Source: Photobacterium leiognathi
GTDB lineage: Bacteria; Pseudomonadota; Gammaproteobacteria; Enterobacterales; Vibrionaceae
Assembly (NCBI RefSeq): GCF_030685535.1
Contig: NZ_CP131601.1
Span: forward strand, 1,364,001-1,428,000
Direction: 5' to 3'
Length of the DNA: 64,000 nt
Below, piece by piece: positions 58,101 to 64,000 of the stretch (the stretch's first letter is position 1; each line of letters opens with the position of its first letter). The position numbers were made by a program, and so were the translations under genes. Under the pieces are notes generated by a model. It was not told where the DNA came from, made no database searches, and saw only the letters and a list, made by a program, of their open reading frames with translations.

Positions 58101-61100
58101 CTTATGGTCGTCAGATTGAGGACGGATCACCCGTTGCGCTTACCGTTGTGAGGGACTGGCAAGAACAGTCTGACATCGCTAACTTGCGTAAAGAAAATGC
58201 GTGGTCAGACATTTCGGACCGTATTATCGAACGTACGCCATATTTCCGTGTGGCTGAGCATTCTGCACAATTACCTGCTCCTTTACTGCGTGATTATGAA
58301 GATAAGTTCAAAAAAGGTGCCATTAATGTGCTGAGTTGTTCGACAACCATGGAAATGGGGGTGGATATTGGTGGTATCTCTGTGGTGGCAATGAATAATG
58401 CGCCGCCTAACCCTGCAAACTATTTGCAGCGTGCGGGTCGTGCAGGTCGTCGCGGAGAAACGAAATCTGTCGCATTAACTTTGTGTAAAAATACACCGCA
58501 TGGCGAGCATATTTTCAGCCACACGCGGTGGGCATTTGACACGCCTATTCATGTACCGAATGTATCGCTATCCAGCGAATACATTGTAAGGCGTCATATT
58601 AATGCATTGCTATTGTCGGTATTCCTACGTCAGAAAAATATCAGCGACAACTCTCTGCGTTTGAGCTGTGGCAACTTCTTCCTGTCTTTGCACGAGCAGT
58701 GTGCATCACAGGCCGAATTGTTTATTAACTGGTGCGTGAAAGATGCGCTTGACCATATGAGTGACGGATTAGAAACTTTGCTTCGCCGAACAAGCTTAGA
58801 AGCAACGACGAAGATGAGTCTAGTGCAGGAATCAGCACAGCAGATGAAGACTATTTTGTGCAGTTGGCAGAAAGAACATCAGTTGCTGTGTGAGCAGAGT
58901 GAAGCGGTAAAAGCTGATACTAACCGCCTTTCTATTGCACAGGCGGCGGTGGAAACGCAAATTCAGCGTTTAGAAGGGGAATACCTACTGTCAGAATTGG
59001 CACGAAAAGGGTTCTTACCGGGCTACGGTTTCCCGACCGATGTGGTGTCGCTAAATAATGATAATGCTGAGTCCATCAATCGCAGAAAAGCATTGATTCA
59101 AGCTGCAAAAGAAGCCAAATCTGCGAAAAATGATACGTTAGAGCACCGTATTGATAACCTGTACAGTTCGCGTGATTACCCATCCCGAGATTTATCTGTC
59201 GCGATTCGTGATTACGCTCCGGGCAGTGAAGTCGTGCTGGATGGTCGTGTGTATCAATCGGCAGGCGTGATCTTAAATTGGCATAGTCCTGCCTCTGCGG
59301 ATCAGGTGAGTGAAATTCAATCTTTGAAGTGGGCGTGGCGTTGTCAGCAGTGTGGTGCAAGTGGAACAGAGCGACAAATGCCGAAGGAGTGCAGTTGCTG
59401 TGAGGCTCAGTTAGCGTCAGACAGTTACCACCGTTTCATTGAGCCAGGTAGTTTTGCGGTCGATATTCGTCATAAACCACATAATGATATTTCTCGCTTG
59501 GTGCATGTGCCTTTCCAAGATCCTTGGGTAACGGTAGAGCAAGAGCAGTGGGAAGAAATGAGCGTAAACCCAAGTGCTTTGTTTCGTTCTAGCCATAACG
59601 GTCATGTGTATTACCACAGTGCAGGGTTGTCCAATACGGGATATGCACTCTGCTTAGAGTGTGGCCGCATGGAGGCTATGCCAGATTCGCAGGATGTGAC
59701 GCCTTATCAAGTTTTGGAAAATCACACCCGTTTGCGTGGTGGTAAAGGGGAAATCGAGCGTGACAGTGAGCATTTCTGTGGCGGTAATGAACGTGATTTT
59801 GCTATTAAAGGCCCGATTAAGTTAGGTCATAGTACGCGTACGGATGTGTTTGAGTTATTGCTTTTCCATGCAGATGGCTCGGTTCTGAACAATCGTACGA
59901 TTGCCCGTTCTATTTCTGTACTGTTACGAAATGAGTTGGCTGCGAAATTAGGAATCAATAGCGATGAGATTGGCTGCACCACAAAGCCAGTGAATTATCA
60001 GGGTCATGAAGCGCAGGCAATTGTGCTTTATGATTGTGCGGCGGGTGGTGCGGGCTTTGCGATAAAAACGCCTGAGTTTTTGATCGCGTTATTGCAAGCT
60101 GCGAAGAAGAAAGCCGTGGATTGTCACTGTGATAAAGCGTGCCATCGTTGCTTAGTGGACTACTCAACGCAGCATGCTCTGGAATTGCTAAATCGTTGGA
60201 AAGTGATCGAGTTTCTCGATAATGATTTTTTTGCACGCTTATCGCTGCCAGATGAATTTAAGTTATTTGAGCGTGATAACCGAAGAGAATTACGTCCCTT
60301 GATGACAGCCATCGAGCAATCATTGGCGCATACGATAGATCCTGAGTTATGTCTGTATATTCAGCGAGATACTCTAGGTGATTTAAGTAAATGGCTGCTT
60401 GTTGATGCAATGTATAGTTGGGCAAGAGAGCAGACGGTGAAGGTGGTTTTACTTAGCTCTGAGTCATCGGCTTTAACGACGCCTGAACAGATAAGTTTGT
60501 CATGGCTTGCTAATCACCCGAATATCGAACTACTTCAGCGAGACGACGCAATAAAATGTGATATGACGTTATGTGCTGAAATTCTAAGTGGCAAGAGCGC
60601 TCAATCGTGGGGTTACCATAATGAATGTGACAATCAGTTAGTGACAGGTTTCGGAAATAGACCGACATTGTCAGCGATTAAGCTGGATGCACTGACGCAC
60701 CCAGAGAGAATCGGAACCGTGAGTATTCATCATGAGCTGAATAATTCGGTGAAAGCATTCGGGTCATTATTTTGGAGTAAAGTGCTTAAGGCATCTGATT
60801 TGTTGTTAAAAAAGATGCAGACACATCAGATCGTAGAGGTTGAGTACTGTGACCGTTATTTGGCTGCACCTTTACCATTTAGTTTATGTTTAAGTGCTGT
60901 AGGGGCGTTGTTGGGTCACTATAAGGATTGTAAGGCTTCGATTATCACGAGTAGTTTGAAAGATGGGGGATATTTACCAGAATCAGTTCAAGATAATTGG
61001 CCGTCTGATGACACAAGATCAGCAGTCGTAAACCGCTGTATTGATAAAACACAGCTGGATATAACATTTGAGGTAAGGCCTAAGTACCGTTTACCACATG

Positions 61101-61315
61101 CACGTACCATGACTTTTACTTTTGATGATGGGGTAACAGTTACACTTTGGTTGGATCAAGGCTTTGGGTATTGGTGGGTAGATAAATATTTGCGAGAAAA
61201 TCAATTCACGGCTGATTTAACAGTTGATGAACAGGCTGAATGTATTGTTCGGGGGCAATGGCACTTGAAAAGTGGCGATTGGCCGACTGTGGTTTTCTTT
61301 TCTATTGAGGAATAA
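55118..61315 (+). CDS. druE: Druantia type III helicase DruE
   Basis: 2065 residues from a GTG with AGGA 8 nt upstream. Superfamily 2 helicase: Walker A GIGSGKTE (about 125-132), DEAH (255-258), ATSATIGG, then after a long insertion STTMEMGVDIGG and QRAGRAGRRGE (about 1075-1115). Several zinc-like Cys clusters lie in the insertion (CANSSCKAK, CGCGSP, CNGCG, CPCCQ) and later (CQQCG, CSCC). The C-terminal DUF1998 region has YDCAAGGAGFA and CHCDKACHRCLVDY (about 1640-1690). It shares this design with DruE and MrfA/DrmB-type helicases. It should translocate on DNA in phage defence with DruH. Intact over its whole length, with a strong terminator behind it. Confidence 0.88.
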   Translation: MEYFESIIEQLTKRAARATLGQFGLRSKPLREFLWQAFSKAPGQEGAFLGDPVFEATFGWKPHTETMQALSGKLLSSRVVHAMANPPKALKEDYQFESSWFPYAHQHEAWQHLLQDEPRSVIVSSGIGSGKTECFLVPILSDIAARNSKAEGVEALFLYPLNALINSQRDRLAAWTHELGSDVKFCLYNGETKEQIPVAKQKAEPNQQLSRKALRDDPAQILVTNATMLEYMLVRQKDDPILRKSQGKLRWIVLDEAHTYIGSQAAELALLLRRVMHGFGVTPDQVRFVATSATIGGEDSDNDLKAFLADVAGVDITQVHLVKGHREITGLAELTTPQAMNLQQVKSIEDEVMRYQALESIVPLRVLRQHLSSDDNRMSLSQIGKLLSATDEPLEEKTVLQWLDVCASTKGSDGQAFIPFRLHLFHRVASGLWTCANSSCKAKVGTALDALDWRFGMVYMSRRERCGCGSPVFEMTSCNGCGTSLLLADESIDKETGESVLSLTKPDSSIDDFSLDIEVDDSDALLELDEEESETHARLCMMAEHDREETGQYWLNNEGVLKPSTHKGAFQVHRVEGYSKSDGTGVALRCPCCQHTKIQNYDFYRHFRNGAPFMLSTVIPTLLEFCHDGKKEQLKGPWHGRRMITFTDSRQGTARFAAKSQQDAERQFLRAALFHLVADRTLKSGALTPEQEADLKKYKSRLAMFIEDGDDDMVEIMEEKIAALCGGGDVSIPWSDVEHELAKEKELQYWIKDSYQRFDDKMTMVKDPVLLTRLLLLREFNSRPKRQNTLETLGLIRMEYPSIKDKGNTAPTEWVALFDDRDRAQSEWVNFLTLCLNFHVRANKAISLTEEQQRWIGAKFSPGLISAPDDDSPFRNVQSWPQVRKGSVQPRLVRLLATAFNLDITDTQDKTQLNIILQDAWNVLQRYVLAGSGDGYRLELEHQVSFSLLAEKWQCPHTQKIIDTPLAKITPYLNVKGERDEQVCRLLEAPVYPYPYGRQIEDGSPVALTVVRDWQEQSDIANLRKENAWSDISDRIIERTPYFRVAEHSAQLPAPLLRDYEDKFKKGAINVLSCSTTMEMGVDIGGISVVAMNNAPPNPANYLQRAGRAGRRGETKSVALTLCKNTPHGEHIFSHTRWAFDTPIHVPNVSLSSEYIVRRHINALLLSVFLRQKNISDNSLRLSCGNFFLSLHEQCASQAELFINWCVKDALDHMSDGLETLLRRTSLEATTKMSLVQESAQQMKTILCSWQKEHQLLCEQSEAVKADTNRLSIAQAAVETQIQRLEGEYLLSELARKGFLPGYGFPTDVVSLNNDNAESINRRKALIQAAKEAKSAKNDTLEHRIDNLYSSRDYPSRDLSVAIRDYAPGSEVVLDGRVYQSAGVILNWHSPASADQVSEIQSLKWAWRCQQCGASGTERQMPKECSCCEAQLASDSYHRFIEPGSFAVDIRHKPHNDISRLVHVPFQDPWVTVEQEQWEEMSVNPSALFRSSHNGHVYYHSAGLSNTGYALCLECGRMEAMPDSQDVTPYQVLENHTRLRGGKGEIERDSEHFCGGNERDFAIKGPIKLGHSTRTDVFELLLFHADGSVLNNRTIARSISVLLRNELAAKLGINSDEIGCTTKPVNYQGHEAQAIVLYDCAAGGAGFAIKTPEFLIALLQAAKKKAVDCHCDKACHRCLVDYSTQHALELLNRWKVIEFLDNDFFARLSLPDEFKLFERDNRRELRPLMTAIEQSLAHTIDPELCLYIQRDTLGDLSKWLLVDAMYSWAREQTVKVVLLSSESSALTTPEQISLSWLANHPNIELLQRDDAIKCDMTLCAEILSGKSAQSWGYHNECDNQLVTGFGNRPTLSAIKLDALTHPERIGTVSIHHELNNSVKAFGSLFWSKVLKASDLLLKKMQTHQIVEVEYCDRYLAAPLPFSLCLSAVGALLGHYKDCKASIITSSLKDGGYLPESVQDNWPSDDTRSAVVNRCIDKTQLDITFEVRPKYRLPHARTMTFTFDDGVTVTLWLDQGFGYWWVDKYLRENQFTADLTVDEQAECIVRGQWHLKSGDWPTVVFFSIEE

Positions 61316-61321
61316 TGCAAG

Positions 61322-61355
61322 CGGGTAGCAATGAATGCTACCCGTTTATTTTTAT
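61322..61355 (+). terminator. Terminator of the Druantia operon
   Basis: Stem CGGGTAGCA / TGCTACCCG with a 5-nt loop followed by TTTATTTTTAT. Confidence 0.92.
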
Positions 61356-61523
61356 ATAAATGAAAAATAAATAAAGTAAAGCAGATGAGGTCTATTGTAA
61401 GCTTGAGAGGCGAACATTGAGATAGTTTCTTCTGAGACCACGTTTCAGCTTGAGTGTACAGATTGCCAAACCCCAACTAATTACGAATGCCATTTTGGGA
61501 TCTCTTTAGACTAGCAGAATCAA

Positions 61524-61763
61524 TTATTCAGACGCAGAAGTGTCATCCGGTTTATATTCCATTACATCTTCTACTCGACAATTAAAGAATTTACACAGTG
61601 CCTCGATTGTCGAAACACTAGTATTGTACCCTGTGTTGTTAGCAATTTTAGACATCGCTGAACTTTGAATCCCTACATGATCCGCCAAATAACTTAGTGT
61701 CACTTTACGCCCGTTGTGCAAAGGATGCTGGCTTATCAATTCTCTAATCTTATAACAAATCAT
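61524..61763 (-). CDS. XRE/Cro-type HTH regulator
   Basis: 79 residues with a helix-turn-helix (about 22-55, VTLSYLADHVGIQSSAMSKI) of the Cro/CI class and an acidic tail. It is divergent from the excisionase-like gene, with two operator-like repeats in between, so it probably represses xis-int and itself, keeping the island integrated. Confidence 0.82.
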   Translation of the reverse strand: MICYKIRELISQHPLHNGRKVTLSYLADHVGIQSSAMSKIANNTGYNTSVSTIEALCKFFNCRVEDVMEYKPDDTSASE

Positions 61764-61792
61764 AATATATTATATCTACTGGCTATATAAAT

Positions 61793-61840
61793 CGTCTTGA
61801 TAAGACGAAAAATGACCCTTATATTTGTCTTGTGAGGACG
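61793..61840. promoter_or_regulatory. Twin operator-like inverted repeats in the regulator-xis intergenic region
   Basis: CGTCTTGATAAGACG (61793-61807, perfect 6-bp arms) and TGTCTTGTGAGGACG (61826-61840, imperfect), with centres 33 bp apart, about three helical turns. Both are followed by AAAA. The second lies just before the ribosome site (GGGGGG) of the excisionase-like gene. They are probable sites for the XRE protein. Confidence 0.7.
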
Positions 61841-61853
61841 AAAAGGGGGGCTT

Positions 61854-62090
61854 ATGAGCCACACATTACTAACTACTAATGAATTAGCTGAACGAATAAA
61901 ATTTAGTGCTAACTATATAAACTCAACGTTAAGAGATTCAGTTTTTATAGAAGGTAAGCACTACATTCGACCTTTCAATGGTAGGAAAATTCTTTATCTA
62001 TGGGAAGAGGTAGAATCTGATTTATATAAATCAGCAACGAGAAATGTTCATTACATACCAATGGCTGGTGGGAGAGTGTGTAATGGGTAG
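61854..62090 (+). CDS. Small excisionase-like protein
   Basis: 78 residues. A winged-helix-like N-terminus (LTTNELAERIKFSANYINST, then KILYLWEEVES) of the kind seen in phage excisionases and AlpA-like factors. It overlaps the integrase start by 8 bp, so the two are translated together, as is usual for xis-int pairs. Directionality of recombination is the likely role; identity is by context. Confidence 0.68.
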   Translation: MSHTLLTTNELAERIKFSANYINSTLRDSVFIEGKHYIRPFNGRKILYLWEEVESDLYKSATRNVHYIPMAGGRVCNG

Positions 62091-63297
62091 CATTAACTCA
62101 AGACAAGGGAAATTATATTTGGATTTTCGGTATAGGGGAATTCGTTGTCGGGAACAAACAGATTTAAGTGATAGTAAGACTAATCGCCGTAAGCTTACAA
62201 AGTTACTTTCTCAGATCACAGCTGATATTAGATTAGGCTGTTTTGTTTATTCAGAGTATTTCCCTGGTTCTAAACGAGCAAGTCTGTTTGTTGATGAAGA
62301 TAGGCTATCTACGAATCGTAGAACTGGATTTTCAGAAAAATACACATTGGCAAATAATGAATTACAAAGCATATCAACTATCTACTTTGTAGACTTTGCT
62401 AAAGAATGGTACGAGGAAAATGAAGTTCGCTGGAAAGATAGTTATAAAGAGAGTATGAGAATTTATATTGATGTCTATCTTCTCCCTAAATTTGGCCCTG
62501 TCTGTGTAGATAAAATTACTCGTCCCGATATTCTCAAATATCGTGCAGAACTTGTAAAAAAGAAGGTTAAAGGTAAAGAGCTATCGGCTGATTATATAAA
62601 TCATATTATGACGCCATTAAGAATGATTTTATCGGAAGCTGCTGCTCGGTTTGGATTCAAAACACCTTTTGAGAATATAAAACAATTACGCGTAAACAAA
62701 AGAGATGTTAATCCCTTTAGCTTGAGGGAGGTAAATGATTTTCTATCTGTAGTTCGTGGCGACTATAAACACTACTTTACGGTCAGATTTTTTACTGGTA
62801 TGCGTTCCTCTGAAATTGATGGCTTAAAGTGGAAGTATATTGATTTTGAGAGGAAAAAAATTTTGATTCGGGAGACATTTGTTTTTGGGCAGATGGATAC
62901 TCCGAAAACACAAGGATCTAATCGAGAAATAGATATGTCTTCTGTTGTAGAGAATGCATTAAAGGCACAGTTTTTTATAACAGGGAAGGGGACTTATGTC
63001 TTTTGCAATAAATTAGGTAATCCATTGGATAAGAAAAATATTCTTGCTCGTATATGGAAACCTGCATTAAAAAAATTAGGTATGGCTTATCGTCGTCCAT
63101 ATGAGACAAGACATACCGCTGCAACATTATGGTTAGCAGCTGGTGAGTCACCAGAATGGATAGCTAAACAGATGGGACATACAACAACAAAGATGTTATT
63201 TGAAACATATAGCCGTTACGTGCCTAACTTAACGAGGCAGGATGGTAGTGCTTTTGAGTTGTTATTGCAGCAACAATTAGATCAGGGGGAAGAATGA
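62083..63297 (+). CDS. Island tyrosine integrase
   Basis: 404 residues from ATG 62083; the frame is open upstream but the overlap with the xis-like gene and the MGSINSRQGKLYLDFRYRG start (arm-binding domain like DUF3596) decide this one. Core-binding domain about 105-215. Catalytic residues: RFFTGMRSSEIDGLKW (Arg I), RRPYETRHTAATLW (His-x-x-Arg), KQMGHTTTKMLFETYSRY (His/Tyr). All present. It points towards the tRNA-Val 585 bp downstream, which is the expected target. A 99-aa gene overlaps its stop. Confidence 0.92.
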   Translation: MGSINSRQGKLYLDFRYRGIRCREQTDLSDSKTNRRKLTKLLSQITADIRLGCFVYSEYFPGSKRASLFVDEDRLSTNRRTGFSEKYTLANNELQSISTIYFVDFAKEWYEENEVRWKDSYKESMRIYIDVYLLPKFGPVCVDKITRPDILKYRAELVKKKVKGKELSADYINHIMTPLRMILSEAAARFGFKTPFENIKQLRVNKRDVNPFSLREVNDFLSVVRGDYKHYFTVRFFTGMRSSEIDGLKWKYIDFERKKILIRETFVFGQMDTPKTQGSNREIDMSSVVENALKAQFFITGKGTYVFCNKLGNPLDKKNILARIWKPALKKLGMAYRRPYETRHTAATLWLAAGESPEWIAKQMGHTTTKMLFETYSRYVPNLTRQDGSAFELLLQQQLDQGEE

Positions 63298-63593
63298 AAT
63301 CATATTGTCCTTTAACGATTCATTGTACAAGTTTATGTCTTGATATCATTCATAATGAAAAATTTGAATGTTTATCATATGAGCAGATTAATGACTTTTA
63401 TGATGAGATCTATGAAATGATAGAGTTGCGAACATCTCTAGACACTTTTAATTATTCATGTAGTTCCGTATTTGTGGAAGCCGTTACAACTGGAATAATT
63501 AAGGTATTACATCTCTGCAAAAAATATTATCAAGTGAGAGATACAGATTGGTTGCTTAACGCGATGGAATCAAGAATAAGAAATATACCTTAG
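63294..63593 (+). CDS. Small unknown protein coupled to the integrase
   Basis: 99 residues, overlapping the integrase stop by 4 bp (ATGA). Cys-containing (five Cys), helical at the C-terminus, no recognised motif. Last gene of the xis-int operon; it may modulate recombination, but this is a guess from position. Confidence 0.62.
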   Translation: MKSYCPLTIHCTSLCLDIIHNEKFECLSYEQINDFYDEIYEMIELRTSLDTFNYSCSSVFVEAVTTGIIKVLHLCKKYYQVRDTDWLLNAMESRIRNIP

Positions 63594-63636
63594 AGTATTT
63601 ATGTAAAAGAAGTGAAGTGTATGCAAAAGCTAATTT

Positions 63637-63668
63637 AACCGCATTGTATTAGGCATGCGGTTTTTTTT
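63637..63668 (+). terminator. Terminator of the xis-int operon
   Basis: Stem AACCGCAT / ATGCGGTT with a 10-nt loop followed by a run of T. The T run merges with the first arm-site box. Confidence 0.88.
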
Positions 63669-63730
63669 GGTCACCGCTTGGTCACAAAGCTAAGTAGTTA
63701 AGACAAATGATATGACTACATTTTGGTCAC
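63665..63730 (+). repeat. Putative integrase arm sites, right end
   Basis: Three boxes in one orientation: TTTTGGTCAC (63665-63674), CTTGGTCACAA (63677-63686) and TTTTGGTCAC (63721-63730). The middle one is followed by AGCTAAG, matching TGCTAAAG after the left-end copy at 22322. Confidence 0.7.
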
Positions 63731-63840
63731 ATCGATTATTTTGGGATTTTTAAATCGAAGATAGTGAAAAGAGTAATGAATATAAATTCACATTAATTGT
63801 TATTGATAAAGCAGTGAATTAAGGTTTATTTGATAGAGAT

Positions 63841-63875
63841 ACAACAAAGCCAAGCAAAACGCTTGGCTTTGTTGT
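63841..63875 (-). terminator. Long-stem terminator of the tRNA-Val gene, bidirectional
   Basis: Perfect 15-bp stem (ACAACAAAGCCAAGC / GCTTGGCTTTGTTGT) with a 5-nt loop, 7 bp from the tRNA 3' end. T-rich arms on both strands. Confidence 0.8.
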
Positions 63876-63881
63876 GTAATT

Positions 63882-63958
63882 TGGTGGATCCGGGCGAACT
63901 CGAATCGCCGACCCCCACCATGTCAAGGTGGTACTCTAACCAACTGAGCTACGGATCC
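63882..63958 (-). tRNA. tRNA-Val(GAC)
   Basis: 77 nt including encoded CCA. Perfect 7-bp acceptor stem (GGATCCG / CGGATCC), anticodon stem CCACC / GGTGG around TTGACAT with anticodon GAC, T arm GGCGA-TTCGAGT-TCGCC and discriminator A, as in valine tRNAs. It is intact at the right border of the island. Eight bases at the window end (63993-64000, TGGT followed by GGAA) could be the 3' end of another tRNA, suggesting a tRNA array beyond the window. Confidence 0.95.
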
Positions 63959-64000
63959 AAATAAGTTTTTCTATATGCCATCTAAAAGAAATTGGTGGAA

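Larger units (their letters stand above)
22141..63958. mobile_element. Integrative defence island between tRNA-Val sequences
   Basis: About 41.8 kb. Left border: tRNA-Val 3' fragment. Right border: intact tRNA-Val(GAC). Repeated TTTTGGTCAC boxes lie inside both borders in one orientation, as expected for integrase arm sites. The right end has an XRE regulator, an excisionase-like protein and a tyrosine integrase. Cargo is almost wholly anti-phage: Zorya-like cluster, NE0113 protein, type I R-M, McrBC and Druantia III. No conjugation, replication or phage structural genes are present. Base composition is mosaic: the left recombinase module is visibly richer in A+T than the hsd genes. Confidence 0.8.

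Noticed and set aside
22141..63958. CRISPR array to go with the NE0113-family protein
   Set aside because: I saw no regularly spaced repeats and no cas1, cas2 or effector genes in the window.
22141..63958. SXT/R391-type ICE or prophage
   Set aside because: No conjugation, relaxase, replication or phage structural genes are visible; only integration, regulation and defence genes.
63993..64000. A second tRNA at the window end
   Set aside because: Only eight bases are visible (TGGT plus GGAA); suggestive of a CCA end but not enough to annotate.

Overview
The window looks like a chromosome segment of a marine gammaproteobacterium of the Vibrionaceae, probably Photobacterium-like. The basis is a TagA/StcE-type M66 metalloprotease, a type I GAPDH, a YbaK-family deacylase, an Aer-like chemoreceptor and a tRNA-Val gene, all A+T-leaning. 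The species is an inference; no rRNA or marker gene settles it.

Layout. (1) 1-2463: end of an unknown gene, PAS chemoreceptor, NfsB-type nitroreductase. (2) About 2472-10620: a GInt-type mobile element. A minus-strand operon of three tyrosine recombinases plus a small HTH/coiled-coil protein (ginABCD) sits at its left end, followed by four small unrecognised cargo genes, three of them with membrane segments. It abuts the nitroreductase start. (3) 10848-21838: core-like genes: small unknowns, a lipoprotein, a di-haem peroxidase with a secreted partner, a C69 dipeptidase, the M66 protease (1059 aa, cut short by a late TGA), gapA and a YbaK-family deacylase. (4) 22141-63958: a defence island of about 41.8 kb between a 3' fragment of tRNA-Val(GAC) and an intact tRNA-Val(GAC). 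Integrase arm-site-like repeats (TTTTGGTCAC type) lie at both ends. An XRE regulator, a small excisionase-like protein and a tyrosine integrase occupy the right end.

Inside the island, left to right: a three-gene recombinase module (189, about 821 and 1047 aa); a seven-gene cluster with two complete ZorA/ZorB stator pairs, an HNH nuclease and an EH-signature/Sel1 protein; an orphan NE0113-family (CARF-like) protein; type I restriction-modification hsdR-hsdM-hsdS; two small membrane proteins; McrB-McrC; a small unknown; Druantia type III (DruH, DruE); then the regulator/xis/int block. The genes run almost entirely on the plus strand with frequent 1-17 bp overlaps, so they form a few long operons separated by hairpin terminators.

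Two points deserve most attention. First, the dual-stator cluster does not match type I, II or III Zorya as usually described: it joins a ZorA-ZorB-HNH (type II-like) unit to a second ZorA-ZorB plus a ZorC-like EH-signature protein, with no ZorD helicase. Second, four large genes in this window (the M66 protease, the 821-aa recombinase, HsdR and McrB) are each interrupted by exactly one in-frame stop codon, with the reading frame open on both sides. In HsdR and the protease the stop stands where a conserved Trp is expected (TGG to TGA). If real, the type I and McrBC systems are restriction-deficient while the modification genes, the Zorya-like cluster and Druantia remain intact.
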